The position numbers and the translations under genes were made by a program. A stretch of DNA of 64,000 nucleotides from the NCBI RefSeq assembly GCF_000247815.1, contig NC_021677.1, positions 5,365,690 to 5,429,689 of the forward strand. The letters are read 5' to 3'. Source of the stretch: Ficedula albicollis. Lineage: Eukaryota; Chordata; Aves; Passeriformes; Muscicapidae. This document shows positions 24,901 to 38,870 of this stretch, piece by piece. How positions within the stretch are numbered: position 1 is the stretch's first letter; every line of letters starts with the position of its first letter. Under the pieces are notes generated by a model that did not search any database, was not told where the DNA came from, and saw only the letters and a list, made by a program, of their open reading frames with translations.

Positions 24901-27817
24901 GTTGGCAAATCAACCTCAGATGTGGCCTAAACCTCCCATAATGATTCTCAGAGTCCCAGGCTGTGTTAATGTCTGCTTTCAAAGGCTGGTAGAGCTAGGC
25001 CCAGCACTGGCTATGCTGGATAGGAGTTCTCTATTTGCCCTGCTGTGCCTTCTTTTTTCTGTCCAAACATATTGTTCAGCTATACAAAGAGGAGCTGTTG
25101 GATAACTAATGGCCAAGTACAGAGTGTCTATAGTGTTTGCTTTTGGTGCTTGAGTAGATTATATGGCTTGTCTGATTTGAGTAATAATGAGCACATGGCT
25201 GCTGGAAAATATCAGGAAAAAGGGCTCAAATGCTCCTCCAGTATTCCTGTGTGTATCATGCAGTGTGTGTCTCCTATGTGACCAAAGACGGTGCAGGGTG
25301 TGGCACATACACATATGCATGGGAGGGAGAGGAGCTCATTCATATTGGGTCATAGGAGTGCCAAATTTCTATGACTTCAATTTAAGGAATGGTGGAAATT
25401 ATCTGGGATGCAATCACTGAACCTGTAGAAAGGCCAAGAACTTGCAGTATATTTATTTGGATTTGACAGGTGTGTATCTCCTCAAAGGCAGTGTGTCATG
25501 GTGGATGGAAACAGCCTGGCAAGTTAGGAGTGACAAATCTGTGAAATGTGCAGCACTTTGCTGCTCTGCTATTGTGTCTTTGTGTTTGCTGGTTGGGTTT
25601 ATGATTTCCAGAGTAAGGCTTTTACTTATGAAACAAAGGAATTCTGTAAAGCTTGTTAAGCTGAATGGAAAATTTTCCATAAAGTTCATGGTTCTTGCAT
25701 CTGATGTGCTTTTCTGACAGTGAGAAATATGTGTGACAAAGGCTTTAGCATATCTTGGGTTTTTTCCCTTTTTTAATCTAAATCTGCATTTTATACACAA
25801 TGAAACACTATATTAACACTTCCCATTTTGCTATGATCTCATTTTTGTACCTGTGCTGAATATTTTATAGTTGTGTGCATATTGACTGGGAGAAAGCTAA
25901 TATTTTATTAACAGCTATTGATTCTTGAATGTCTATTACTGTATACAGGTGATCAAAGGATCACCTTCTGAGCAATCTGAGATACTGAAATGACTTAAGG
26001 ACCCTGGTTCAATGATGGGCACCTGTAAATTTGTTTGAAGTGACTGGGGTTTGGTGTAGGCACTGTTTAGAAATGCATTGTAGGTCGTCCAACTCTTGCT
26101 TTGCTGGTTCTGCATGTTCACAGCTAAGTTACAAATGCTTTTTTCAGGAGGAATATGTATATTAAGGGGGTGGGGAAGAGTCCCTGTGGCTCTGAAGGTG
26201 TGCAGTGTGATTTGTCTCTTTATGGATAGTTCTGTTCTGGCTTTGGAGGACTTTGTGTTCTGTCTATGAGCAAGAATAGTAATGGGTAATACTGCAGGTG
26301 AACGTCAGTGTGTCTGATAACTAGATATCCTAGATTCCTAAATTTATTTCTGTATTTGTAAACATCAGTCAATAACCATAAATCTGGTAGTATTGCCATC
26401 CTGAAATATTTATGAAATAATTTTTAAGAGTGTAGAGGAGCTGACACTTGTGAGCTGACTTGTTTGGTCCTTAAGAAATATAGCCTTTGGGAATAGTACA
26501 GGGATGGGGTGAAGGAGAGGTGCTTTGATCTATTGCTTTGTAGTTAATATTTTCATCCTTTCTACTGTAGGCTTTTTGCCTCCCAGTATGAAACTCCTAT
26601 TTAGTTACATGATTGCATGTAATAATTGCTCAAACTTGGGATTTTTATGACTCTCACAGAAATAGCTCTCATTCTTCATTGTCAGAGAAGTGGGACAGAG
26701 CTGGGCAAATGAATGACATGATCTTGCTAATTGTGTTCCCATTAGAATAGTCTATTGCAATTTCTGTGTGCTTAGATTTTTTTTCCTTTTCAGAGTTTAC
26801 AAATAAGTTCATTTTTACAAAATACAGTTCATGCTGCTAGACTGAGATGATCAGTTGTTTTGGGGAAGGCTTTCCAGATGATAGCAGAAGGGGCCAGAAA
26901 ACAGGGCCACCAAGCAAAGGATAAGGATGTTAATGGAGAGACAGCTTAATGATATGTGAGGAAAAATACATTTTTCCTATTTATTTATGAAGAAGAAAAT
27001 TTTCATGTTTTCAGGATCCTGGGGATTTGGTTTTGTCTTCTTTGTACTTGTCATAACAGAGGGTTCTATTTCATAAAGTTTAATGAATAGAAGTTTTCAT
27101 AATGCTGAACTATCTACCAACATTTGTCCTTTACGCCAGTTTTTAGTTGGTTTGTTGTTGGCCTTTTGCTTTCAGAGTAGCACAAATATTAGAAGTGGTG
27201 TTTTTTGGAACATCTGACACAGCAAATTCTTCTTCAAACAGTGAATTAAGAATGCGCATATTTAGGTGCACACACTCCCCAGAGGGGCAGAGGAATCCTC
27301 TGATCTTTGGAGATTGGTCTCGGATAGATTCTTTGGTATTTATCCAATTCTGAACTGCAGTCCTCTAATATAATTGGGCCACAAAACTGACTTTGCAATA
27401 AAGCAAAGACATTCAAAATGTAGTCTCAATCTAGCACAACATATAAAGTTACTTTTTTTGCAATGTGTTAGTAATGCCTGCTCAGTACACTTTTACTTCA
27501 CTCTGCATGCTTTTAAGAGTCCCACAAACCCTCTGATGTTCAGATGAGGGTAGTTAAATGTATGCAAACCACATTCCCTGTTTCTCTGACTGGCATGTTA
27601 AATCACTTACAAAAATCTTTTGATAGATTCACTCCACATTTAGGAAACTAGATTTATTCTATTCCTCAGAGAAAGTTCAAATTCCACAGTCCAGGTGACT
27701 CATCTCTCCCTCTATTTCTAACTTTTCCAAGATCAGGTAAGCTGTATATGGCATCTGATAATGTAGGTTCCTTTACATTTTTTCTTGTTGCTGCTGCTAA
27801 AAGTGAAACACTACTGG

Positions 27818-28146
27818 AGACACTTCCAGGGATAGGGCACCTTAAAATTTACCTGGACAGCCTGTTCCAGTACCTCACCTCCCTCATAGGAAAGAATTTC
27901 TTGCTGGCTCCTATTCTGAAGTCACCCTCTTTCAGTTTGAAGCCGTTCTCCTGTGTTCTGTTCCTCCATATCCTAGTCCAAGGTCACTCTAGCTCCCTTG
28001 GAGCCCTTTTAGGTACTGGAAGGGGGTCTAAGATCTCCTCAGGGCCTTTTCTTCTCCAGACTGAACAGCCCAAATTCTCTCAGCGTGTCTTCACAGGAGA
28101 GGTATCCCAGCCCTCTGAAGCATCCTTTTTCTCTGTAAATTCTTCC
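27818..28146 (-). mobile_element. CR1 LINE 3' fragment, antisense
   Basis: On + it contains GACACTTCCAGGGATAGGGC, CCTGTTCCAGTACCTCACC, AAGAATTTCTTGCTGGCTCC, CCCTCTTTCAGTTTGAAGCC and a TTCTCCAGACTGAACAGCCC block in CR1 order. Both the extreme 3' end and the 5' part are missing. It is diverged and non-coding. Confidence 0.9.
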
Positions 28147-29460
28147 TGATAGAGAAAAGTGCACATGCAGTAGCTGAAGAGTAGCCGTCCTTTTGCCTTC
28201 AGTGATGTCTGTATTTGCATGGCTCATGGGTATCCACACTGCCCTTTCTGTGTTAGTGAAAAGTCAGCAGGAGGAATAGTGTGGAGTACAAGCTCGGGTC
28301 TCCTCCTGTTTGACACCTGCTGGAATGCCTGAGTCATCCTACACTCCTGCATAAACTGCCTCAGCTGGGCTCAGGTGAAGGCAGGAAGGCCAACTTCCCA
28401 TTCTTCCTCCATCCCACAACCAAACTGAGTGTAAACGTGGCCCTTTATCAGCTGAACTCACAAAGAACAAATAATTTAAGTGGTGTAAGTTAGGAAGCCC
28501 ACTGTTGTCGACAGCAATCCTGGATACCCTCCTGCCCAAGATGTCTTCAGACAGCAAAGTCCATGGGGTTTTTTTCTTTCAGATAAAATTAATTGCCTTT
28601 TTATTAGAACCTGGCCTCGTGACCTGCAGTTGATCTTGTATTTATTCTCTATCAGCAGAGTTGGTTGTTTCAGAGAAAATACAGGCCTCCCTCCAACTAT
28701 AATATATCATAGAAGGAATCCCGTTCCTTGGTTCCATCTAATGATCATTTTGTGCTTTGAACCATAATAATCAATAATTTCATAATTAAATTCCAGCTGG
28801 CAAGATGATTTGTGCTATTCATGTTCATTAAGGGGCTACTATTTTGAATATTATTTGACTTAAATTCAATGCTGCCTAAAGTATTTGATCAGTTAGACTT
28901 ATTTTGTAAAATGACTGTTTCTATCTGTCCACCCTGATTTTTTTCACTTTAATTTCACTAAGCAAGAGAGCCTTTTTATTAATACTGGGTAAGAGTATTC
29001 TACATTCTGTTACTCATTTTACATACCTTTGTTGTAGTTGCTATTAATTTCTTATAAGTACTGAATAATCATAATCTTTAAAATATTTTTATTCAATTCT
29101 AAAGAAAACAAATGGGACCTTCCAAGGAAGAAAGTTAAGTAGATACATGAATACTGTAGTGATCTTGAAGAAATAATCATTTTTATCACTGTCATGCTCT
29201 ACAAAGAGGATAATTACTGCTATCTGTTTAAATTCCTCAAATGCTATTTGTTGGTATAATTTCAACTGGCCACAATACATTATTTCCAATGTCGTTACAT
29301 TTTAAGCTTAATATAAAAATGTGATTGCATTAGAGATGATAAAAGTAAGATTGTCTCTGGAAAGGCAGTCAGGTTGTTATGAAATATCTACTCTAATTAG
29401 ATTAGGTGAGTTTGCTGTGATTAAACCAATCTGTTAAATGCAACAAGGAATGTTAGATTA

Positions 29461-29617
29461 ATTTGGGTTGGAAAGGGCCTTAAAGATCATCTCGTTCCAT
29501 CCTCCCTGCCATGGATAGGGACACCTTCCATTGTCCCAGGTTGTTTAACCTGGCCTTGGGCACTTCCAGGGACAGGGCAGCCCCATCTTCTCTGGGCAGC
29601 CTGTGCTAGGGCCTCAC
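29461..29617 (-). mobile_element. CR1 LINE 3' fragment, antisense, part 1 (interrupted by an LTR)
   Basis: It starts ATTTGGGTTGGAAAGGGCCT and continues GATCATCTCGTTCCATCC and CTGGCCTTGGGCACTTCC up to GCCTGTGCTAGGGCCTCAC. It is interrupted there by the LTR at 29618 and resumes at 30261. Confidence 0.92.
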
Positions 29618-30260
29618 TGTCACAGCCCGAGGTGTCTCCTTAGCCCTGAGATCACCTCAGGAGGACATGCAGGTGGTCTGGAGCCCAGCTCTTTCCAATG
29701 CCCGCCGATGAGAGACTGCAGGAGACTGTTCTTAGAGGTTTTCATGGTTGTTTATTCTTTCTTAACTCTGGAATGTTTTGTCCAGCGAACAGCGGTCTGC
29801 TTGCCAGACGTCCAGGGCATAAGCTGCCTGGCAGAGGCAGGACTTAAAAATAGTCTAAATTACGTACTAGGTATTTACAATTATTTTCCAATACACCACA
29901 ACCTTATTGTAATGTCCGGTTTTGTCCCCATCCAATCAAAGGATGCCAAGGTGGCACTTCAACATGGATGGCATGGAGAAGAAGGAGGAAGAAGCATACT
30001 ACGCCCCAAATCCTCCATCTTGACCACGAGCCACTCAATATAAACATTCCAGAAATCTACTTATTCTACATTCTAATAACCTAATTTGGACTCTGTTTAT
30101 TTTTGCAGCTTGCATTTCTTCTCTCAACGTTGATAAAGTGTTCCAAGGAGCCAAATTCAGCTCCCGAGACACCTGGGTCTCATTCAGGGGTCTTTGAGAC
30201 CCTTGCCAGGGGGGGTTTGAGACCCCCAAGGAGGCCAGGGGAACACTCTGGACTCCCACA
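29618..30260 (-). mobile_element. Solo LTR (643 bp) nested inside a CR1, 5-bp target duplication
   Basis: On + the element begins TGTCACAGCCCGAGG and ends GGACTCCCACA, so it has TG...CA ends. It is flanked by a perfect CTCAC duplication (29613-29617 and 30261-30265). Removing it restores the expected CR1 order (GCCTCAC-CACC... then GAATGATTTGTTCCTAATAC). On the minus strand there is a TATA-like GTTTATATT (about 30037-30045) and, about 290 bases further, an AATAAA signal (complement of 29751-29756). This order fits an LTR read on the minus strand. No internal retroviral sequence remains. The 146-codon frame on + over 29603-30043 is a by-product. The family is not identified by name. Confidence 0.88.
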
Positions 30261-30325
30261 CTCACCACCAACACAGAGAATGATTTGTTCCTAATACCTA
30301 ATCCAAACCTGCCCTCAGTTAAAGC
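30261..30325 (-). mobile_element. CR1 LINE 3' fragment, antisense, part 2
   Basis: It begins with the second CTCAC and continues CACCAACACAGAGAATGATT and CCTAATACCTAATCCAAACC, then CCTCAGTT. This is the continuation of the CR1 broken at 29617. Confidence 0.88.
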
Positions 30326-33300
30326 AGAATAACAGTTGGAGAGTACTGAACACCACCACCACCACTAATAATTAGATGCTTGCATTTGAATCCCTCAAGA
30401 TACTTCAAGAATGTCTTGACTATCTTAGTATTTTTGTGAATCAGTTACCTTGGTTTTACGGTAGAGCACAAATAGCACACTAGATGTTATTGCAAGTGTT
30501 TTTTCCTTTGGTAAATATTTGTGAACTACTTTTTTTTTCTTTCCTGTCCATAGGCATTGTAATCCTTAAACTGCGTGTATCTGCACTGGGAGGGCAGGAA
30601 AGTTTAGACTTAGTGAAATATCAATTTCAGACGTTGTATAATGAAGTTTCTTTACATTTGTGATCTGGTGTAGACCATGATGCTTCTGGTTCTCCTCCAC
30701 CATTTAAAAGCTATCTCATATTTTATAATATGAAAAGAATTTTAAAAGCTTTGTAAAAATTACAGTTTTTCTTGTACTGTTGCATTCTTGCTTTTTAAAT
30801 GTTTTATTTAACATATGAAGCATACACTTACTTCCTTTACAGAAAACAATGTTAATTATGTCCTAGCTAATCTCAATGAATTTTCAGTAGAGTTTATTCT
30901 TTCTAAGCCTCAATATTAACTCCTTTTTTTTCTTCCAGAAGTGAGTTGTATTTGTTTTCCTTAGTGAGTTTTCTGTTTGTTTCCTTTTTCCAGAGAATCG
31001 AAAGCTATTGTAGTATGTTCCATGTCTTTGTTCTCCAGTATCTTTTCTTAATGGCAAGTGAAACTAGTTCATATCTTATTCTCCTGCCACCTTCTCTTTC
31101 TGTGTACAACAGATAGAAATCTGAGTTACTAGTTTTCTTCCTTGGTACATGTGACTCAAGACCCCCCCTTTTCAGCTTTGGTCTGCTTGTTTTTTTTTTC
31201 CCTTTATTGATGTTCATAATTTCTTAATCCTGTTATATTTCTGCGCCTGGCCCAGTGGTTATCATAACAGCACTGATCTAAGATGTGGTGATCCATTCCA
31301 GCTTACACAGAAAATGAGAAAGGCCTTTCCAAGATGAGGTGATAATTCTCTTGTACTTAATGACTATCTCTTGATATAAAATAAAATTTTAAAAAACAGT
31401 AATAATTGTTATTGTTATACTACAACTACATTGTGCTTTCTTAGGCAAGAAATTGCACTCACTGCATCACAGAATAATAAGTGTTTCCCTTTCAAAGAGT
31501 TTTGAAAACCTTACAACACAATGTCACAGGCTGTAACAATGCCAAGTAAGTATTTCAAAGACAATAAACCTATAATATGGACCTTCCCTACTAATTGTTC
31601 AGAAAAAGAATGAAAAATAAGATCATGAGCTAAAACTGTCACCGTTCTTTATGTTAGAAGATGGAAATTACCTTGAGTCTGGAACTAGGGATTGGTTCAC
31701 GCAGTCCAAATGTGCCACTTCCCCATGGGACTAATGAAGTTTTAGGGAAACAAGTCTAGAAGACACTTTGTTTAGCTGACTCTTTGCTACAGGCGCTTGT
31801 CTTAAGGTGTCATCTGTCCATGTTAAACACACTCCATTTGTGAGACACATTTTCTCTGTATTACGCCATAGTTATTTATTCACAGTTTTTGGTGAAAAGG
31901 AGAGGAGGGATCTCCCAATGCTTATTTTCTTCTTGTATTCCCCCATTGTCAGTCCTCTAACCAGGATCTGCTGGGCTGTTTCTGAAGGCCCACACAGACC
32001 TTGCTGGAATTCTTCCTTTCAGTTATGAGTAGGGGTAGGAACTTTGCATTGTAATTCAGGCCTCTCACAGGGTTAACAGTGCTAAAGTTTTTTTCTGTTC
32101 TGTATGGCTGCTTTCCAGAAGCTCTTGGAAAATACAGCAGTTTTCCCAGTGTTCGTATGGTCACCAGTGACGAGACTTGGTGATGTGATTGATCTTTCCC
32201 AGTGTGAATACTTTTTAGGATGTCCTATCAATTAGAAAAGCTTTTTCTGTCTGAAAAAGATTATTTTTTTCTTATTACAGGAGAGTTAAAAGAAACAATA
32301 CTGCATATGTACAATTTTTCAGCTTTAGGATTATTCCTGGTTGACCTTATCTTGCCTCTTAATAAATATTTGAAATGTGTTTCTATCCTCTTAATTTTCC
32401 AAACTGCGTGTGAATCCAGTGAGGTGTGCCTCACAAGATGACTTCCTTGGGCTGCAGCAGCATGAGGTATCCCATTGAAATTCAATTTGTGGTTCCAGGC
32501 AATTGTTTTGTTACACTAATGTTATTCACCTAGCATCTTTTTCATGCCATCACCTAGGATGCAGGGTCAAATTAGTATCATAAGAAATCCTTTTTTCTCC
32601 TTCCAAATTAAACTATTAATATTTAACTATTCAAATTGCTATTAATTTTTAACGTCTTAATTGAATGATTTCTTTCTGTGGCGTTGGAATGCTTGTGACT
32701 TATGCATAAGGATCCTGCTTCTGTTGCTGCAAAATAGAGATGAGATGGAGGACTCCTAGCTGACATCCATCCCATCTGTGTGCATGGGAGCTTATGGCAG
32801 GAGATTTCCTCCAGGGAATTTATCACTGTGATGCTGCAGGCTCTGTCTATGTTCGGGTTTTCTGAGGAATAGTTGAAACTAAAAGATCCATGGTCCTCTA
32901 TGGGAAAAGTTACTCAATTACTCTAAAGCTAATTTAGTGCTGATTTCAGCACTTGTGCAGTGTAGCTCAGGGATCTGATGGAAAGACATTTACTGTGACA
33001 GTATTTGCTGTTACACGCAGACATTTGTCTTATGTCAATGAAGTGACACATGAGACACCAATTATTGATGATTGTTAATTTGGGTTTGAGCCCCCAAATG
33101 GAAAATGTTAAAATGTTACAGCCTTTATCAAAATTATGTGCAAGCCATACTTATATCACTTTCCTCCCTTCTCCTACCTAGGGACAGGAGCAAGCAGGGG
33201 ACCCAGAAATCTTGTCTTTTCTTCTATGAATAGGGATGTTCTTCTAGGAAATAGTGAAGACACAAAATGCCTTTGCAGGGGTTAGGGATAGTATCTAGAA

Positions 33301-33339
33301 CAGGAATGTTGTTTGATATGTGAAGTATGTCTTCTTTTT

Positions 33340-33615
33340 TCTCTCTGGTGACAAATGACAGGACCTGAGGGAAATGGCCTGAAGTTTTGTCAGGGGAGGT
33401 TTAGGTTGGAGGTTCAAAAAAGGTTCTTCCCCCAGAGGGTGGTTGGGCACCAACAGACTCCCCAGGGATGTGGTCACAGCATCAATCCTGGCAGAGTTCA
33501 GGAAGCATTTGGACAACACTTTCAAGCACACAATGTGATTCTTGGAAATGGTCCTGTGCAGGGCCAGGAGTTGGACTTTGATGATCCTTGTGGATCCCTT
33601 CTGACACAGCGTGTT
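33340..33615 (+). mobile_element. CR1 LINE 3' fragment, sense
   Basis: It contains the plus-sense CR1 3' blocks: TCAGGGGAGGTTTAGGTTGG, AGGTTCTTCCCCCAGAGGGT, GGTTGGGCACCAACAGACTC, GGCAGAGTTCAGGAAGCATT and GGGCCAGGAGTTGGACTTTG. It ends near TGATCCTTGTGGATCCCTTC without the terminal ATTCTATG repeat. It is non-coding; overlapping frames on both strands are shadows. Confidence 0.9.
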
Positions 33616-35574
33616 CTGTGTTTAATTAGTTTGATCTTTTAATTTCTTGAAATTCTGTGAAGGGTAATGTCTGGGCATGTACCTCCTGACGCCTTCCTCC
33701 AAACAATTTCACAGTGATTGTCTGTTTGATGATTAACCTGTGGCAGTAACTTTACATCTATCATTTTCCTAATGATAGGAAATTCCTGGACTTTTATCAG
33801 ATTTGTTTCAGGTATTCCTCATTTGTGATTATAAGCAACCCTTTTCAAATTGTCTCTTGATTATTTTATAGTGCTTGTACATGCAAGCTAGCCCTGAAAT
33901 GTCAGTGGTGCTCCAGCATGTCATAATGTTTCCCTGTCACTCAACTGTAAAAAATGTCAGGTTTCTCTTAGATTCCAATCTTTTGTTTAAATGGTTCAAA
34001 TATTCCAAATCCAGTCTCTTTCCCATTCTTGTCTGTTGGTAAACAGTTTCATTATATTAGATGAGCTTTTCACTGACATAACACCTTTCTGACCATTTCT
34101 TTACAAAAGTGTCTCAGTCACCAAGTCAAATAGTCAGTTAATTAGAGAGAGGAGTGCAATTCAGATTGTGCCAGATGTTGTCACCCCTAGACTGTGCTTT
34201 CTCCTTTGAGCATGTTCTACAGGAAGACCTGTGCTCAGTTTAGCTAACAGAATCATTGCTCCCTTTTCTGAACTGGAATGCTCTATGTAATGCTGCTTTT
34301 CTTCCCTCAACTACATGCTGGAATTAAATTTTAAGCAGTACATTTCCATGTAGTGTGCATAGGTACATGTGTTTGGTGGAGGTTGTTCTTTGAGAACATG
34401 AAAATTGTTCTTTCCAAATTCACCCTTACTTGATTCTCATTTCTCACATTCTCTTATTTGACTTACTTTGTCACATTTTCTGGAGAAACATTCTAATCCT
34501 CCTTCTGAAGTTTAATGCTTAGTTGGTGATTTGTAGTCATTTAGCTTCAGTTTCTCGCCTGTCCTAGCTGAGAGATTTCAAATAGCAGTCTTTGAGTCAG
34601 TAACACAGAGAAGGGAGCCTTGAAGTGAATGTGACTTCACGCCCTGGGGGCTACTGTTCTGAATCTCCAGCATATTTCTGCAATGCTTTTGGTGATACTT
34701 GATGATTTTAGGTACCTCAACTTACTGCCTCTTTATCCCCAAAATTTGTTCTAAGTTTCTTGGGGATAATACTCCGTTCTTGCATCATCATCAGTTCTCT
34801 TGTAAAATCCTGTACACTAATCCCTTTTTTTTTGTTGTACTGCGATTGTCCTTTGGTAAGTTAGTTGTGAAAGCCTGTACAATGTATGGTATATAGAATC
34901 TGTTTGATCCATCTTTTGTCCTAGCAACAGGATCTTCAAACTGTGCACTGTTTTGCTGAGGTAAGAGGGTATAGTTGCAGCCAAAGGAGCTCAGGTTGTG
35001 GTCTTGTCAGATCTTATAAGACAAGTATGGCCTATTGAGATCACTACTGTGGTAGAATATCTCCAGGGAAAAACATAGATGCCCTATGAAATGATGATGC
35101 ACTAGTTTCTATTTCTGCTTTCAAATAAAAATTGATTCTGTGAGTTGAGAGTATGTATGTGATGCTGAATTTGCACATCTTGAGGGGTAAAGCAATTTGA
35201 TCACTTCATTCCATGCTAAAGCTCCATAGTATTTTTGTGAGGCTAAAGGACTTAACTGAAGACTCGAACACAAGAGTGACATAAAGAACTAACCTTACTT
35301 GTTTGGATTTTTCTGTTTTTAAAAAATTTTGGAAGCACTGAGAACTCATTTGTCCCAGTTAAATCCATTGGGGGAAGTTAAATTTTCAGCACTCTGAGAG
35401 AATAAACTATTTAGTAATTTAGATGCCTAAATACCTAAAATTGGTATTTTCAACATCTGTTTTTGAGAATGTCAGTCATCACTCACTGCCTTTCTTGAGG
35501 TAGTTACAACCACGGATATTCTTTGTCACATTCATGTATTTTCCTGCAACATGATGATGTTTACCCAGGGAAGT

Positions 35575-35725
35575 AGTTGAGTCACCCTCCTGGAGACATT
35601 TAAAATATGGGGAGATGTGGCACCTGGGAATGTGGTTTAGTGGTGGGTTTGGCAGTGCAGGGTTGATGGATGCACTCAGTGATCTTAGGGGTCTTTTCCA
35701 GCCTAAATGATTGTATGATTTGGCA
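35575..35725 (+). mobile_element. CR1 LINE 3' end, sense, with terminal repeat remnant
   Basis: It starts GTTGAGTCACCCTCCTGGAG and continues GGTTTAGTGGTGGGTTTGGC, TTGATGGATGCACTCAGTGA and GGTCTTTTCCAGCCTAAATG. It ends ATGATTGTATGATTT, a diverged form of the CR1 3' ATTCTATGATTCT repeat. It is about 150 bp and 5'-truncated. Confidence 0.88.
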
Positions 35726-38054
35726 TTTTTTGTTTACTTTTAGTAAGAAGCAAGATTACATCTTTACTCTGGTAAAACTTTAAAATATACTGGAATTTAT
35801 CCTTTAGGCAGCATTTGCTTATTTTAAAAGTAGCACATGAATCATAAAGGAAAACCCAATGGCTCAATTATGTCTTAACTTCATAACCAGAAAATTAGGA
35901 GGAGTATGCTAAGTATTTTTGGCTTTCATATCACCTGTTACACACACTCCAGCACTCCTAAAGCCTTTTCTTTGCATCTCTGATGGGTGCAGAGAATTAA
36001 TATATGTCCTGTCCTCGTTATGCTTGAACTCTGCTACAGAACCCTACATGTGATTTTATGTGTTCTTGTGTCAGCAGACTGACACATCTGTCACATGTGT
36101 GGGTTCATTTAGAAACAATTTGACCTTACTGTGTTGCAGTAGCACTAAGAGAATTTTGTGTTTGTTTGGAATGGGCTGTGTTGCTTTTTGAAATTCCTTT
36201 TCATATGGAAGTTAAAGCATTGTGGAGTGTGGAAACTGAAGCTCTACAAAACTTTTATCACTAATATAAGTTCATGAAGCCATGATGAAATGTTGGCTAA
36301 AAATTGCCTCCAAAGGCCTATTACATACTTTTTGTATTACTGATTTTGAGATTTCTGCAGAGTAAAACTTTTAGCTATTGTTGGACTGAAAACACCTGAA
36401 AGATGAGATTCTGATATCAACTTGAGAGAGGTATGCAGCTTTCACAATTTTATGGATAAAAAGCAGCCTGTCCTGCTACATTGCTATATAAATAAAATGA
36501 AACATATTGCTTGAGGGCTTTTTTCCTGACCCAGTGCATGTACTTAGACCATATTCAGCTTTTTACACCAAAGAAGCAAAATAAAGCTGTATCTTAAGAT
36601 TTAATGGTAGCAAGCATCTCTCCTGAAAATGGTAAATTAGGCAACAGCAATTGCTAGACAAGGTCTCAGTTACTTCAGATACTGTCACCACGTGTGATTT
36701 CTTTATTTTCCTAAGTGAATGTCCTATGATTTAGAGAAACAGAGAACTTCATAAAACTGGTGTGTTCTTGTCTCTTTTAATATTAATACCATACTGCAGT
36801 CTAGTTGGAACTGCAAAGCTTCTTTCTTTTGGCATTGTACATCACAAGTAATTCAAGGCTTTATTTACTTGCTATATGAAATTACCTACTTTGTAACTGT
36901 GTCAAGAAGAGCCATAGCTACATAGAGAAATTTGGAATAACAAGTGGTTTATAAGTACACAAATCAATATATGCAATCAAGGTGCCTCATAAAAGTCTAG
37001 TGACTTGATGCTTAACTAGTTTATGAAAAAGCAAGGGATCATATTAGAAGTTTAACATCCCATAGTAATAATCAAGATGATCATACCGTTTAGCATATTC
37101 CAATTAAAAACCACTCTTCCGCTTTTATAATTCAGGCAGGATGACTTGTGTGAAGTATTGTGAGTGAGGGAGAGCTCAGAACAGAATCCCAGCCCATGGA
37201 CCTGTGCTCTGACTGAGTGCTGCAACTCAAGGTCATATTGTGTCTTCCATGAAATCTGGAATTTCTTTGGGATTCCTTAAGGAAATAAATAAGTGAATAA
37301 GAGACTGCCATGCAGACTAGCTTACTGCATATCTCTAGAAGTAGCGGTGCATAAACTGATTATTCTGGTATATAAATCTGGTAAGGAGAACACTTTTAAG
37401 ATATTTCTGTTCTTGCAGATGAGGATATATCTATTTGCTTTTCAACACATTTCCCATGTATACAGTATTACATTTTTGTTGATTTTGTGAATAATTTCCA
37501 ATTCATCGGAGGCTTTGTCTTAATAATTCATATCTCTTAGGCTTAAAAATGGGTTGATATTGGGGCAACAGGTTGTATACTTCCTTCACCTGCAGAAGAA
37601 TTTGAGAGATTAATTCTGAGGACTAGAAATGAAGCTCCTATGCACTCTATTACCATTTAATTTAGGGGTTACTCAGGACCTTTAAGGTAGTCAATGTGCA
37701 ATCCTTACTAAATTTTAGTTCTGAAAAGTCATCTGGTATTTGTGGAGTTCAGCCTCACTCCTGCAGACTCTGAGTGGTTGTATATGCCAGCTCTTTGCTC
37801 AGTGAAAAACTGTACTTTCAGAGGAGCTCATTCCTTTGATGGTAGGACTTTGCCATTAAAAAGTTAACACAAGATTTTTTTTTTTCAATGAAATGTGGTT
37901 TCTTCCTTATGGAATTTTTTGTTTGCATCTCTAAATATGTAATTTTCAGATTCTTCAAACCCTTGTAATGAATGTTTTGTGTAGATCCTGTCTGAATTGA
38001 ATTCTGTGCCTGTCTCCGCAATTGCACTCAAAGTTTGCTGGCAAGTTTGAGAAT

Positions 38055-38870
38055 TAAAGATAAACATTGCTAATGACATGAATAATCTGGCTTTCAAAAA
38101 TAAGTCCACAAAACCACAGCAGAGTATGCAGTTGAGTGTGTCATGTAGATTGCCATTTTATTACCAGCCTCTGATAAGGATCTGTTTTGAAATTTCTGTG
38201 TATATCAATATTACTAATATTTCACTATTATATAGGGCATGAAAATTCATTGTAAAAGACTACTCTTTATACTGTGACTTTTCACATTAATAATCTATTA
38301 GCTGGTTTTGGTAATTTTATTATTATTATTTTGTTATTATTTATTATACTAATATGACATGCCGACTCAGTTTAAATGCACATCAAAAGACTAGGGAAAT
38401 AGTATTTAAGTATAAAGATAAAACAACCATGTACGTGTTGTGGAAGGAACTTAAATCCTGAGTAAAGATAAACATTGCTAATGACATGAATAATCTGGCT
38501 TTCAAAAATAAGTCCACAAAACCACAGCAGAGTATGCAGTTGAGTGTGTCATGTAGATTGCCATTTTATTACCAGCCTCTGATAAGGATCTGTTTTGAAA
38601 TTTCTGTGTATATCAATATTACTAATATTTCACTATTATATAGGGCATGAAAATTCATTGTAAAAGACTACTCTTTATACTGTGACTTTTCACATTAATA
38701 ATCTATTAGCTGGTTTTGGTAATTTTATTATTATTATTTTGTTATTATTTATTATACTAATATGACATGCCGACTCAGTTTAAATGCACATCAAAAGACT
38801 AGGGAAATAGTATTTAAGTATAAAGATAAAACAACCATGTACGTGTTGTGGAAGGAACTGAAATCCTGAG
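38055..38870. repeat. Head-to-tail duplication, 2 nearly identical 408-bp copies
   Basis: Copy 1 is 38055-38462 and copy 2 is 38463-38870. Both begin TAAAGATAAACATTGCTAAT and end AAATCCTGAG. Reading them side by side I find one substitution (GGAACTTAAATCC versus GGAACTGAAATCC) near the right end. The unit is AT-rich, includes a short TTA-rich microsatellite, and has no coding content. The near identity implies a very recent duplication, an uncollapsed haplotype difference, or an assembly error. The right edge of copy 2 abuts an LTR-like segment. Confidence 0.95.
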
